Source: Bursaphelenchus xylophilus
Lineage: Eukaryota > Nematoda > Chromadorea > Rhabditida > Aphelenchoididae
Assembly (NCBI GenBank): GCA_904066235.2
Contig: CAJFCV020000005.1
Location: forward strand, 9,481,501-9,545,500
DNA: 64,000 nt
Direction: 5' to 3'
The position numbers and the translations under genes were made by a program. Shown piece after piece: positions 12,501-23,639 of the stretch (the stretch's first letter is position 1; the number at the start of each line of letters is the position of its first letter). A model generated the notes under the pieces. It saw only the letters and a list, made by a program, of their open reading frames with translations, searched no databases and was not told the DNA's origin.

Positions 12501-15500
12501 TTTCACACGAAACTGACAAAAATATCGCCGAAAATCGTTTTTCCTCTGACCCCTCTCCACGTATTTCGTGCTTTCTCGGCCTCATGGACTGCTAAATACC
12601 TCGACTGTCCCCGCAAATCACGAGCTATAACTTTCAAAAATTGATGTGTGGACTATCCCAAATTGTGTGCCAAATAAGAGACGTTGTCGTCAATTCCCTT
12701 GCTATGTAAATTATTGAGTTTTTAAGACATAATGCCAAAACATATAAAATTTTTAGGCGATCACTATGTGGCCAAAACGACCCCCATGACTTTTCTGATT
12801 ATTCCCAAATCAAACAAAAGCCCAGAAACCTTTCATCAAACACCACAATCATCATTAAAAATGTTAACTCTTGTTGCGAAACATTTCAGAGCCCAAAAAA
12901 AAGTAATTTGCATTTTGCAGTTTTACGAGAAATTTCGAAAAAAGATTTTTGTTTCAGTTTCACCAAAATTATTATGCAATGACGGAGAGCGGAAAAAAAG
13001 AGTTGATAATCCGTCAACGATCAAGAGTTTCGCACTTGAGACTTGGGAGGGAAAATTCGATTTTGGAAGCGGACTTGAATAAATTAGGCAATGGCGTGAT
13101 TGTTTGAAAAATGTGGAAATACGGTTTTTTGGAAATTAAAGAGCTTAATACCGATTTTTCAATGATTTTGGTATTATGCAGAGTCCAAATTCGCGTTGTG
13201 CGGAAATAAAAATCCTTTATGCGCAGATGAAAATTGTACGTTGAATAAAAAAATCATGTTGTGGAGAGGGTAAAATCGAGTTGTCCAAACGACAAAAAAA
13301 ATTTTGCATTATACAGAAATAAAATCAGCGTTATGTAGAAACAAAAAATAAGTTTGAGAGGTACAGAAGAATTGACGATTAAAATACTCAAAAAAAAATA
13401 AGTCTTCAATCCGCATTATGCAGGAACAAAAACATATGAAAGAAAAAAGACAAAAAAACCCGTTCTTGCAAACGAAGACACCACTTTACATAATTTACAG
13501 TACCCCAAGCCCAAAAGTAAATTTATTCTTTATTCCAAGGAAACAAATCTGTTTCGAAACCTGCCGATTTCGCACTCTTTAAATTATTTATTTAAGAACC
13601 ATATACGCAAAAAGAATGACTCAATCTTGAAAACTACGTGCAAGGGGCAACCCTGTTATTTTCGAAATTGTTTCTGAAACAATAAAAATGCTAAGAAAAA
13701 ATGGGGAAGGGAGATTAAGGGGAGGTGAACAGCATTTGCAGAACTTTTTTTTCTTTGACATTTTTAATTCGCACTTTGCAGAATATGTTTCATAAAAACG
13801 ACATATTTTGTAACGCAAAAAGTATGATGTTCGTTGTATAGGTATGAAATTTATATAGAAGTAGAGTATTTTCCAAAAAAAAACTCACAAAAATTAAGAT
13901 CCTTCGTTTCTACAAAGCGCGAGCTAGAAGTCTAGGTATTATGTAGTAGGCATGTCCAGGGCTGGGCTTCCAAAATTTTCCGGCCCTGGCCGGATTGACC
14001 AATTTTTACGGCCCGGCTTTGACTCTCAGCACCAGCCAGGACCGGCCCAGTTTTACAGGAACTTCGGAGTTTTGAGAATTCTCAGTAGAATGGCAGAATA
14101 TACAAAAATGATTCGAAAATGATTCAGAGCTACATTAAGAAACGAAAAATATTCCTCCAGAAAAAAGCAAAACAGAATTCCGAGAGTTTCTTGGCATCCA
14201 AACAAATCCGGTTAAGACGTTTTTCAGAGATTGAAAATTTTCAAAATCATTAGATTACACCATAAATTTTACTCGAGCCGACCGGATCGGTCTTGGAAAT
14301 TGAGGCCCGGATCACAGTCATCCAACAAAAAAAAAAATCGATCTAAAGTTGCGCCATGTTTCTTCAAAGCCTTAGCGTCGCACTTGGAGTATACTTTTCC
14401 CATGAACGTCACACCTGTTTCGGCCCCCTTTCATCGGCTTTCGCAAAAACTCTGGCAATCCGCCAAATGTGTGAATTTAGTGTAATTCGAAAGAGCGTGA
14501 GGCGATAATCTGGCACGCACTTTTGCAGGAAGCTGAAACATTTACGCACGGAAGGCGGAAGGCGTGTTTAGACATTCGCATTTCGGCAACAGTCTGATGA
14601 GGGATTACTGTAATTTTTCGGAAAAACATCTTTTATGTTTATCGCAAGGTCTGTGGGATGATGTTTGAAGAACATAATGAGCATAATATGAAGGGTTGTT
14701 ATGTAATTTTCTGTTGATAAAGCCGTTTGATACAGGATCTTTCAAGAAACGTGAAGGAAAGTCAGACGCTATAACTTCAGGCGGAGGTGGCGCAGAGACT
14801 TCATTTTTGGAATATGTATTTTTAAGCGACATTAGTTTTTCTCTATGAAATAACAAGATTGCAGAATGCAAACTAAGGCCACTATGACCTTTTGAAGTAG
14901 GGCCCTTTTACCCCGAAAACCATCCATCCTTCCGACTTTCCTTCATGTTTCTTGAAAGACCCTATAAATAAATCTACCATCTAGTCTACCGTAGCTCACC
15001 CCGCAATGTATATTTTTACATTTTCTTTCATCACAAACTCAGTATTCTAAAAATAGCCTTTTCCTAGACAGATAGGGTTTGTGATATTATAGCTGGTCTA
15101 TATCTTTGTAAACGGTGTCTGTTCGTACCGTCAGAGATGTTTTTTCTTACCCCTCGAAACACGATATTTACAAAGAAATACAAAGATGACAGCTGCCAAA
15201 AACCACTTTTCAACAGTAAACAGGGAAACAAAGAGAGAAGCCGCTTACGGCGGGACATTCCAATGCAGATTTCACTGAAATCAAACGTCATTTGGGAAGT
15301 GGAGGATGCAGAAGAAGTATTAGTAGTGTTTGTGGAAGCGAAGGGAATGAACAAAATTACTGTATGAAAGATACGTAAAAACAAAGAGCTTAAGACGTTA
15401 AAAATAAAGGTTTTTGGGTATCAAAAAGTATCACTGCGATAGAAAGGACCTGTTAGTTAATAAAAAGCATCGCAGACTTTATACTCAATCTTTAGGATAT

Positions 15501-16067
15501 GGAGCTCGCCTTTCGGTACAGATCTTGCGAACTTATGGTACATGTTTGTCATCAAAATTCTTGAATTTTACTCTAGTCAAAAGAAAAGGCCTTTGTTTGT
15601 TTTTTAATCCCCAACAAAATTTATCTTTTTTTGTAAAAACAATCAAAACAAAGAACCCCAAAAACTCTTCAGAAAAAGTCTGCCAACTCCAAACTTCGGC
15701 CAGTCGAAACCGCACCCATGTCTGATCTACAATTTATCAGATTGGCAGGCCCCCCAAAGCAAGGAAAAACAAGAAAAAATGCAACTATCCATCTCAATCG
15801 GACGAAAGTGTCATAATTACAGTAACGTCAAATGAAAATAATTTCTTTGAACCCTACAATTGGTAATTATAACCATCTCCGCCTTACTTCCGTTATAAAC
15901 GTTATTTTGACCTCTCAAGTCCCGGTCTTTATTGTGAAACATGTAAACACATTCTGGTTCCAAAGCGGGATAAGAGTGCATGGATGTTTGGGAAAAAAAG
16001 AACGTTGGCTGTTCCAAGAAACACCGTAATCATTCATTTTTTTTGTTGAATCCTCTTTTTTTCTTTC

Positions 16068-16071
<4 letters not shown>
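9501..16071. other. Gene-free stretch with relic repeats
   Basis: No coding exon can be supported. Weak family A relics lie at about 10395-10850 and 12340-12670 (the latter keeps 'ctctccacgtatttcgtgc' and 'ccccgcaaatcacgagctat'). Between 13177 and 13440 a phrase like 'gcgttatgcagaaacaaaaa' recurs about six times with heavy drift, suggesting an old tandem array. A GGCCCGG-rich patch lies at about 13955-14060. The long 15137-15384 frames have no recognisable domain. Confidence 0.35.
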
Positions 16072-16125
<54 letters not shown>

Positions 16126-16189
16126 TCTCTCGCTCTCTCTCGCTCTCTCTCTCTCTCAATCTCTATCTCTCTCTCTCCCTCTCTCTCTT
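16072..16189. repeat. (CT)n microsatellite
   Basis: About 118 bp of almost pure CT dinucleotide on the plus strand, with a few interruptions (CCCT, CGCT, CAAT, CTAT). The predicted poly-Leu/Ser frame across it is an artefact. Confidence 0.95.
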
Positions 16190-16579
16190 TTTATCCAAAA
16201 AAAAGTTTTATGAAACATTTGCCAGCCCAAACTTTGGTCCCTTAGCAAACATTGTTTCCGGGCCGCGCCGAAGTAAACAAATTGTAAAGAGAGCCCCACA
16301 GGCTATTGGAGTCAGCCCAAATTAAGTGACCAATGGGTTGAACTCGTGCCAGGAATAAGTGGCTCACAATTTACGCATGTTGCAAAATGTCATGCACGTC
16401 GTGTAAAGAAGTATATGTATATAAAATGTTGAGAAATGCGGAAACTTGGGAAAGAATGAAAGGCCAATTTTAACGTCATGGCATAGGAAGATGTAAGGTT
16501 TAAAGTGCAGATTTATAACAGGAAAATAGTAAAATTAAAAACAAGGAAACTTTAAAGATTATATTTGATATGTGACCTA
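16190..16579. other. Gene-free stretch
   Basis: Moderately AT-rich sequence between the microsatellite and a palindromic element. No exon, RNA gene or transposon end is visible. Confidence 0.4.
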
Positions 16580-16835
16580 CAGTGGAGGAACTGATCCAGT
16601 GGCAAAAAACGTACCGTTCTGCGTCCGGGATGTATCAAAATTGTGGCAAAATGCTTCCCTATAGAAGTGAAAAAACTCCGATTTCAAAAGCGCGCCTGCT
16701 CTTTTTGTGAGGGAAAGGGCGCGCCTTTCAAAACGAAGTTTTTTTCACTTGGAGAGGGAAGCATTTTGCCACATTTTTTATGGTTCCCGAATGCAAAATG
16801 GTACTTTTTTTGTCACTGGATCAAGTAGCCCACTG
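16580..16835. mobile_element. CAGTGG-type palindromic Tc1/mariner-like MITE
   Basis: A 256-bp near-palindrome flanked by TA on both sides. The left arm carries 'gatccagtggcaaaaaacgt' and 'ttgtggcaaaatgcttccct'. The right arm carries 'agggaagcattttgccacat' and 'tttgtcactggatcaagtag'. CAGTG termini plus TA flanks are typical of Tc1-type elements. There is no transposase. A half-copy of the same sequence lies at 18515-18595. Confidence 0.75.
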
Positions 16836-16899
16836 TATGCCCAAAATGTAGGCAAAATAGAAAAAATCCGAGCGTCGCATTCGGGGTAAATGTATAATA

Positions 16900-16992
16900 A
16901 TTTTCGCGAAGTCGCTGGATTGATTTCGGCGACACGCCGTGCTCGAAAAGTCATGGCGAAGCGACTCCAGCGACCTTGCGAACGCACTGGTA
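16900..16992. mobile_element. Family D short inverted-repeat element, copy 1
   Basis: Carries 'cgcgaagtcgctggattgat' on the left and 'gcgactccagcgaccttgcgaa' in inverted form on the right, enclosing a short centre of about 40 bp. It shares termini with the copies at 26622-26795 and 47853-48007. This copy is the shortest and most deleted. Confidence 0.5.
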
Positions 16993-17454
16993 ACAACTAA
17001 TTTTCTTCAATTTTTCCGCAATTCCTTCGAGCTCGGAATGCTTTTTCAACGTAAAATCGCAAATGTCATCTGCTCTTTGGTTAACAAAAAACGAATCAGC
17101 TAAAAGTACAGCTGATTGCAATGCCTTCCACACACATTACGGTCACCTGATACCCTCGTAAAGTGGTTTTAAGGTCATGCGAAGGAGCTTACAGCGTGTT
17201 AATCAGCGCTTAAATTTGTTTCGGGAGATCTTTTTCAGTCAACGTTGGATAAAATTTTAATTTCAAAAATGGAAGCTGAAAAGCCGAAATTACTGTTTCA
17301 AGCGCCTCAAATATTACATATGTACAAATTTTTTTTTATTTTTTTCTAACAGTAAAACTGCGTTTTTTTGATCAAAAAATTAAATTTTTCGTCTGATTGA
17401 AGGCTTTGAAATTTGTCAAAAATATTCATAGGTTACTCAACTCTTTGATTTTAA

Positions 17455-17900
17455 TAGGCGATGTCTCCCAAGTACGACGCTCAAGTTTTCTCTTACGCCG
17501 TGCTCAGACCATACATCAGTTCCTGAAAGCATTAGCTCGCACGTCAATCCAACATACTTTTGACCTGTTTGGACGTCGCGTCAGAACGCGGAAGAATTTT
17601 TTTATTTTAGATACCAGAGATCTTCGAAAAGAATTGTGGGTGGAAAAATGGGCCGCAAAAACCAAGAATTTGACTTTCAACAGAGCAGAGTTTTCTACCG
17701 GCTAGAAACAGCCAAAGATTTCATTCACAATTGTAGCTGTAACGAAATACCTACATCAATCTTGGTAAAGAAATAGCTTCAAATATGCTGGATTGACGTG
17801 GCTCCCGCTAGGTCCAACAACGTGAAATGATTTTTGTTGCCGAGCGGATGAAAAATGTAAACAAGACCGAGATTTCTTTTTTAACCCTGAGGCTGAACAA
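17455..17900 (+). repeat. Family A copy interrupted by a family G element
   Basis: The left part reads 'tcccaagtacgacgctcaag' and 'cctgaaagcattagctcg', matching the first quarter of family A. It breaks at 17540 where a CACGTCAATCC element starts. After 17800 A-like text resumes ('gctcccgctagg', 'gttgccgagcgg', 'aagaccgagatttct'). The insertion therefore post-dates the A copy. Confidence 0.55.
17540..17800. mobile_element. Family G inverted-repeat element, copy 1
   Basis: Starts CACGTCAATCCAACATA and ends TATGCTGGATTGACGTG; the last 11 bases are an exact inverted match. Length is 261 bp. The interior frame (ending at 17705) has no recognisable domain. Related copies: 34045-34330, 38455-38691 and 40093-40382. 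Confidence 0.65.
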
Positions 17901-19733
17901 GGCCTAATAGAAGGCTAACTTTTAAGGTAAGCATGAACGAAACCTCAGCTTCGTTCTGTTATGCAACGCCAAAGTGTTTGATAGTGTAGTCAAAATAGTG
18001 TGTCGTTGCTGTCTTCGTACCATTTTGCAGTTCCAAAGCCGCCATTTTTCAAAGTAAATTTTGAAATTTATCTTAACTCTGCTTTTACAAACCTCTTAAT
18101 TTGCAGAAAACAGTTGCCAACTGTTTATCAGCTCTTTCTATTCATAGTTTCGTCTCAAACTTCACTCTTTTTTTATTGCCTCAGACCATTGTTTTTCCGG
18201 GTCCGAAATAGCAACACAACTTATTGATGGAAGATTGAATCAGCAGACGGATGTTTCAAATCGGAGAATAAAAAACATTCCCTAAGGCCAAGCTTTTCGC
18301 CGAAAAGTCAGAGTCCTCTCTTTTCAAATGTTTTCGTCTGGCCATAAAAAAGAGGGAGATGTCTGGAATCCAATTTGCAACGTCTGCGCGTAATCAGATA
18401 AACCAAAGATTTAGAAACATGCGATGACGAGAGGTGGACAGAAATTATAATGGTATAATAATTTCTTTACAACAAATACAGCAAGAGACCTAAATTTTTT
18501 ATCTTACATGTTAGAGAAGGGAGGCATTCCGCGGCAATTTGGTTCCTTCCTGGATGCAAAATGGGACGTTTTTTGCCGCTGGATCACGGTAGAAGCGACT
18601 AAAAAAATTTTTTCGCTTTAGTGTCCTTCTATTCTACGGAGGTTTATTTTGACCTATGATCTTGAGACCATAAAAATGTTCACTAAAAACAGAGTTAGTC
18701 GTACGGAGGTTCGCTTTACAAAGGTTTCACTGAGGATACATAAAGTCACAGAGAAGTACAAGATGGGCCACTCGAAACTACCAACAGTATTCCGTATATC
18801 TCCGCCAATAATGGACCAATTTCAATAGAATTTATACCGAACTGAGGCTGAGACACCCCATTTCTGGTCCACCAAGTATGATATGGCTATGTTGACGGAA
18901 ACACCCGCAATAAAAATCTGAATTAAAAAGTATCCAAACTTCAAATGAGGTATTTTCCAGAAGCGAATGAGCACAAAGCGCCATGCTAAAAGCTGCGTAT
19001 ATAACACCTCTGTCACACCTTCACTAAACCCAAAATTAATCCTAGAAAAATTTAACTCCCGCTTTACAAAATCAAATGAATTTCGCCGCATTCACTGTGC
19101 AAAAACAAGACTTTACTTTGCACTGTGCAGTGCTCGGCCAACGATGAAAGCTCAAAGATATCATAGATAAAACGGCTGTAAATGAAATTACGCACACTTA
19201 TCGGTTGTTTCAAACGTTTTGGCACCCAATTTTCCCCTTCAATAAGCTTCACTTTACCGACAGTTATTTCATTTCCAACCTCTGTTCCGAACACCAAGAA
19301 TTTTTTATTTATGACGCGAGAAAATGTGTGGCTGATAATTATGGTAAAATTAAAAAAAACAAACACATTTTTTATGCAAGAGATCATACATCACATCGGA
19401 TTTTGTTCTGGCATTCGTGCACGAAAGCAAGCAACGTTTTTGCGGGAAGGTTTGGAATTAGATCAGCTGCGGCGGTCCCTACAAAATCAGAAATTAGTAA
19501 CTCTGCTTTACTCGCACTAAGACGACAGCCAACTGAGCAGTACAACACCTAACAGCACTCTCACAACACACATAAAGTTTGTAAAAAAAATTTACAAGTC
19601 GAAGAGAAATGATGACAATGTTTTTTTATAAAACTGTGAAAGGTTGCAGGAGAAAGCGGCCAAATGTTTGGACCACGTAAATAAAAGTTTCATCAGTATT
19701 ACGATTTCCTCATTGAAGCTTAATAGTAAGATA
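17901..19733. other. Gene-free stretch
   Basis: Contains a half-copy of the CAGTGG-type element (18515-18595, 'ggatgcaaaatgggacgttt') and a fragment with 'actttgcactgtgcagtgct' near 19110-19135 resembling the middle of family D. No exon can be supported. Confidence 0.35.
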
Positions 19734-20754
19734 TTAGGTCTAAAAGTATGACTCCGCCGTTTTTTTGTTTTGCATTTTTTACAGGTTGGAATACAATTTA
19801 GCAATTTCTGTTTACATGCTATAAAAGGACGTTGAAAACGCTATCTAATGATATATGCTTCGTACAGTGAGGCCTTATAGGAAGGTTTTTATAAAGCTTC
19901 AAAGATGATCAACTTCATCTTAAGAAAAGGTGACTTGCGGGAAACTTTATTCTGCACGTGTAATGTGAGGAAAAACGCCGATAACGCATCGAACGTTTAC
20001 ACAAGCTTGTGCTAGTTGTGCCTTGTGTGGAAAAATCCGGCGGGAATGGCTTCAACGGTTCAAAACCGGTGATCTTCACACCCATCCAAAAAAATTTAAG
20101 ATGGAGATTATTCGATAAAAACAATCCCCAGACGCAAAAAAAAGTTAGCCGTGAAGCTAAAGCTGACTTAGAAAGCAGTTTCACAGAGTGTGCAACAACA
20201 GTGAAAGACGCAGGGAGCAAGGAGTTGGGTACCATATTAATTGACCTAAAACAATATGCAATATTTTTATGGAAAGACAGAAAAGAAATTCTTTTTGCCT
20301 CAATTCGTGACCGGGGGCAAACAATAAATGAATTTTGACAACAGTTACAGCTACCGGAATAAAAAAAATTTTTCCTGTTTTTTGGTCATTTCAGACTCTA
20401 TGTTGAAAAACTGGCCAAGGCACGCTACAACACCTAAGGTTAAAGGTCTTACCCTACCCGCTATACTCTTCTGACACCACACTTTCAGAATAACACTTGT
20501 TTCGACCGATGAAACCCGATCTGGGGCAGCTGCGCTTCGCTGAATACAAAAATGTCCAAAATTGGCCCGATGACTAAATTGCCTCAAAACAAAAAATCGT
20601 TTTCACTGGTGGTATTGAAAAGTTGCTCAAATTGTGGGAAAATGTCGTAGTTAATAATGGTAATAATAATTAAATGAGCTTTAATGTAAAAATTTTTTGT
20701 TTTGATTAAAATTGTCAAGCCAAAAAAACGGCGGAGTCATACTTTTAGACCTAA
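19734..20754 (+). mobile_element. Degenerate mariner-like transposon, 1021 bp
   Basis: Terminal inverted repeats are perfect over about 30 bp: the left begins TTAGGTCTAAAAGTATGACT and the right ends with its reverse complement. A TA lies just outside each end. TTAGGT is the classic start of mariner ends. Inside, near 20020-20090, one frame reads WLQRFKTGDLHTHP, matching the conserved W..RF..GD motif of the mariner transposase N-terminal helix-turn-helix. The frame then shifts, and an open frame runs to 20338 without a clear catalytic domain. The element is far too short and broken to be autonomous. Confidence 0.75.
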
Positions 20755-20769
20755 TAATACTCGAGCAGT

Positions 20770-20830
20770 CTATGTAAAGAGGAAGTACCCCCAAAGTGCG
20801 GCGCTCACAAGGGAAGTCGTTCAGATCGCA
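20770..20830 (+). repeat. Family A left-end fragment
   Basis: Reads 'gaggaagtacccccaaagtg' then 'cggcgctcac', a diverged family A terminus, followed by unrelated sequence. It lies about 130 bp upstream of an intact A copy. Confidence 0.45.
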
Positions 20831-20960
20831 AATGAGTTGAGCTGTAAGAGCGGTATATTCTGATTTTCCATATTCGAAAACGGTAAGAGCTAAAACAGTT
20901 TTTCCGTCTGGGCCCTAGTTTTCGAGAAAATCGACCGAGTTTGACCGGAAACCCAGCTAA

Positions 20961-21416
20961 CAGGGGAGATACTCCAAGTGCGACGCTCAGATTTTCTTTA
21001 AAATTTGCACACACGTCGGGTATGGACTAAATATCAATTCCTGAAAGTTTTAGCTCGCGCTTTGCGGGCGCCGCCGAGATATCGAACGCATTTTGCCTCC
21101 GAGAGAGCACGCTAAACGTGGAGAGCAGTCAGAGAGAAAAACGCTTTTTGGCCATAACTTTGTCAGTTTCGTGCGGAAAAATTTGATTTTTTGTAGAAAC
21201 ATTATGCTTTACGATAGAAATAAGCATGAAACTTTTCGTGCCGAAGTTCGGCAAAAAGTCCTAAATTTTCGCCGACTTTCGATTTAAAAATCTCGGTTGT
21301 TTCTGCAAAGCGCGAGCTAGGATTCTCGCATATATCTTAGAAAAAAATATTCTATAATATAAATTTGTGCCAAGTTTCATCAAAATCTGAGCGTTGCACA
21401 TGGGGTACCTCCCCTG
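20961..21416 (+). mobile_element. Family A inverted-repeat element, intact copy 2
   Basis: A 456-bp element opening CAGGGGAGATACTCCAAGTG and closing 'gtacctcccctg'. TAA is present directly outside both ends, supporting a 3-bp TNA target duplication. The interior follows the 1730-2174 copy almost phrase for phrase: 'gagagagcacgctaaacgtg', 'tttcgtgcggaaaaatttga', 'tcggttgtttctgcaaagcg'. No coding capacity. Confidence 0.85.
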
Positions 21417-22767
21417 TAAGTGACAGTCTTACAGAAGCCTACACTGGCTTGAAACAGCCCAAGTTCTTACGACCTACAGCTGTTTTCTTTCTCCGACTAC
21501 AAACCCTCATTGCCGTTTCCAAAGAAATTCCGAATAATTTATGCACTCAGCGTCAGCGACGGAAATGCCGCGACCCTGCTGTTTTCGGCCACCGGTCGGG
21601 ATTACATCCAAAACAAAATTTTATATTTTATTTTTCGGGCTGAGAACATAATTCCGCTGCCATAGCCGGTAAACAATGCCAACCCGCGCCATTCGGGGGG
21701 GGGCTAATTATTCGCCCGAAAGGTGGTGTCAATAAGGAATGCGGAGTAATGAGGCCTGTATATAGTCAAACCGTTCTATTTTCAGTATTCAGAAGGAAGA
21801 TTATTGTGTTGGGCGAAAGAGTAAGTGCTATGTTGGTGGAAATCGGGTGTAAATGGCCATTATAGCTTGTCGTGATTATGGACACCGCAGACAGAAAAGG
21901 CTTTTTTCAGCTCTGTGATGCTTTTTGATACTTTTTGACACCATATGTGGCGCTTCCGGTGCAACGGTTTCAACAATGTGCAGCTTTTATCAGCACTTGA
22001 TTCCAACCCAACGAAATACCTCTATAACTGGAATGAAAAGTCTCCCACACTGATATTTAACCCACGGTACAAAACCTACGCAGAATTGCTACAAATTTTG
22101 TCAGACGACTTGAAAATTTCCGTAGTCTATTTCGCAGTTTTGCTGAAACTCACTTTGTAGGAAGAAGCAGCAGCTCTGTTTTATTTGTATTTTATGGAGG
22201 TGGATGGGCTTTTTAATCATTTCTCTGTCTGGTATCTGTTCGTTATAAAACTTGGCTTGTATTAAATCAAGAAATATAGTTGAACAAGGGCCACTTAGTT
22301 CTTCTTAAAGCTCTTTTTAAGCTCCAAAGACATACGTGTTTGATCCCGAGCATGTTCTGAACCTTGGAGATCTGAACTCGCTCTAGTCGGGACCATCACA
22401 GGTACGCAATGGTCTAAAGTGTGGCTGCGACGTCTTTCTTAAGCCGAAAATCGCAACGTTTTAAACTTGACGCTAAAGATCTTTACAGTTTCTGCAAGCA
22501 AAGGCTAATGTGTATTATCGAAATATTCTATTTTGAACTAACCTTTGCAGAGTTTAAGCACCTCCTCTAATAGCCAGAGGGCTGTTATTTTCATCCGCTT
22601 AGAGCTCCCTCCACCTGACGCTGCAAAATCCACCGTATAACTTTCCCATGTAATACTTGGTCTTCAAAATATTGTGTGGCGTTCAGTTTCTTCACTTTTT
22701 GCAAATTAATATATCTGTATTGTATTTAAAACCCACAATTTTTCACAGTAAAACTTCTTGTTTTTCA
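21417..22767. other. Gene-free stretch
   Basis: Contains a G run (ggggggggg) near 21696 and the phrase 'gatgctttttgatacttttt' at about 21918, the inverted form of the sequence at 5443, 8031 and 15417. No exon with splice support is visible. Confidence 0.35.
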
Positions 22768-23196
22768 GTACCCCAAATGCCACGCTGATTGTCGGATTTT
22801 CTTTCAATTCTGCACATACTATGGGCATAGGCCAAATATCATATCATTTCCGAAAATCTCAGCACGCGCTTCACAGAGCCAACAAGTTCATCGATCTTTG
22901 TTGCTTGTTGAAAGGCGGAGAGCGGTCGCAGAACATGATATTTTTTTGTTTCGAATTTTCCTATTTTGTACGGAAAAATTGTTTTTTTCGAAACATCTAC
23001 GGTGGAAATACAATAAAACTTTTTGTAAAAAATTGGCTAAAAAGCATGAAATTTTTCCCCTAAACACCTCGGTCCATTCTGTAACGCACGAGCTATATAG
23101 AAGCCTTGAATACGTCTTTCAAGAGCTTGCACTAAATTTGCACCAAGTTTCATCAAGACTTTAGCCTTGCACTTAGAGTACATCCCTTGTCCGTTC
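22768..23196 (+). repeat. Diverged family A copy
   Basis: End-to-end similarity to family A at reduced identity: 'taccccaaatgccacgctga' at the left, 'gggcataggccaaatatcat', 'ggcggagagcggtcgcagaa', 'aaacatctacggtggaaata', and 'caccaagtttcatcaagact' with 'acttagagtacatcccttgt' at the right. An old but nearly complete copy. Confidence 0.6.
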
Positions 23197-23204
23197 GATT
23201 CCAA

Positions 23205-23450
23205 AAATATCTCGGACAAGAGGGCAGCGCCTTGAGGGCTCATCTCCGGCCGCTTCGGGCGGTTACCATGGCCCAACCTGCCTATTATACTAATTATCTG
23301 TGTGCGATGCGGGCCCACCCTTCTTGAATACCGGCCCTTGAGCAGGTGTAAAACTTTAATTCGAGCGGCCGCCGAATGGTTTTTGAGGTCCACTTAGAGG
23401 GGCCGCTGTAAAGTGTAGGACGGCCGTCTTACGTTGGCCTCGGCGCAATT
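23205..23450. other. GC-rich island of unknown origin
   Basis: About 245 bp of strikingly GC-rich sequence in an AT-rich setting, with 'atctccggccgcttcgggcg' and 'cgagcggccgccgaatggtt'. It abuts the end of a family A copy. A minus-strand open frame covers part of it but has no recognisable domain. I considered rDNA-derived sequence; single short phrases resemble rRNA but not in the right order, so I make no assignment. Confidence 0.35.
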
Positions 23451-23639
23451 ATTTTAGGTCTTACTTTGGGTTCGAAGGTGTGAAGGTATGTATCATTGTA
23501 TCTGTGGGGAATCTGCTTCTTTAAAGGCGGGAAGAGTACGGTAAGAACGTGAGACAAGTCTGAGATCTTTAGAGAATATACGTACATGTTGTACCCAATA
23601 TGTAGTCGCTGCAGCCTTTAACAATTTCAACGGTCTGTA

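Noticed and set aside
15980..16213. Ser/Leu-rich protein
   Set aside because: A direct translation of the (CT)n microsatellite.
23205..23450. 28S or 18S rRNA fragment
   Set aside because: Short resemblances (for example 'ccatggtaacc', 'cctctaagt') occur in the wrong order and are not supported by neighbouring conserved segments.
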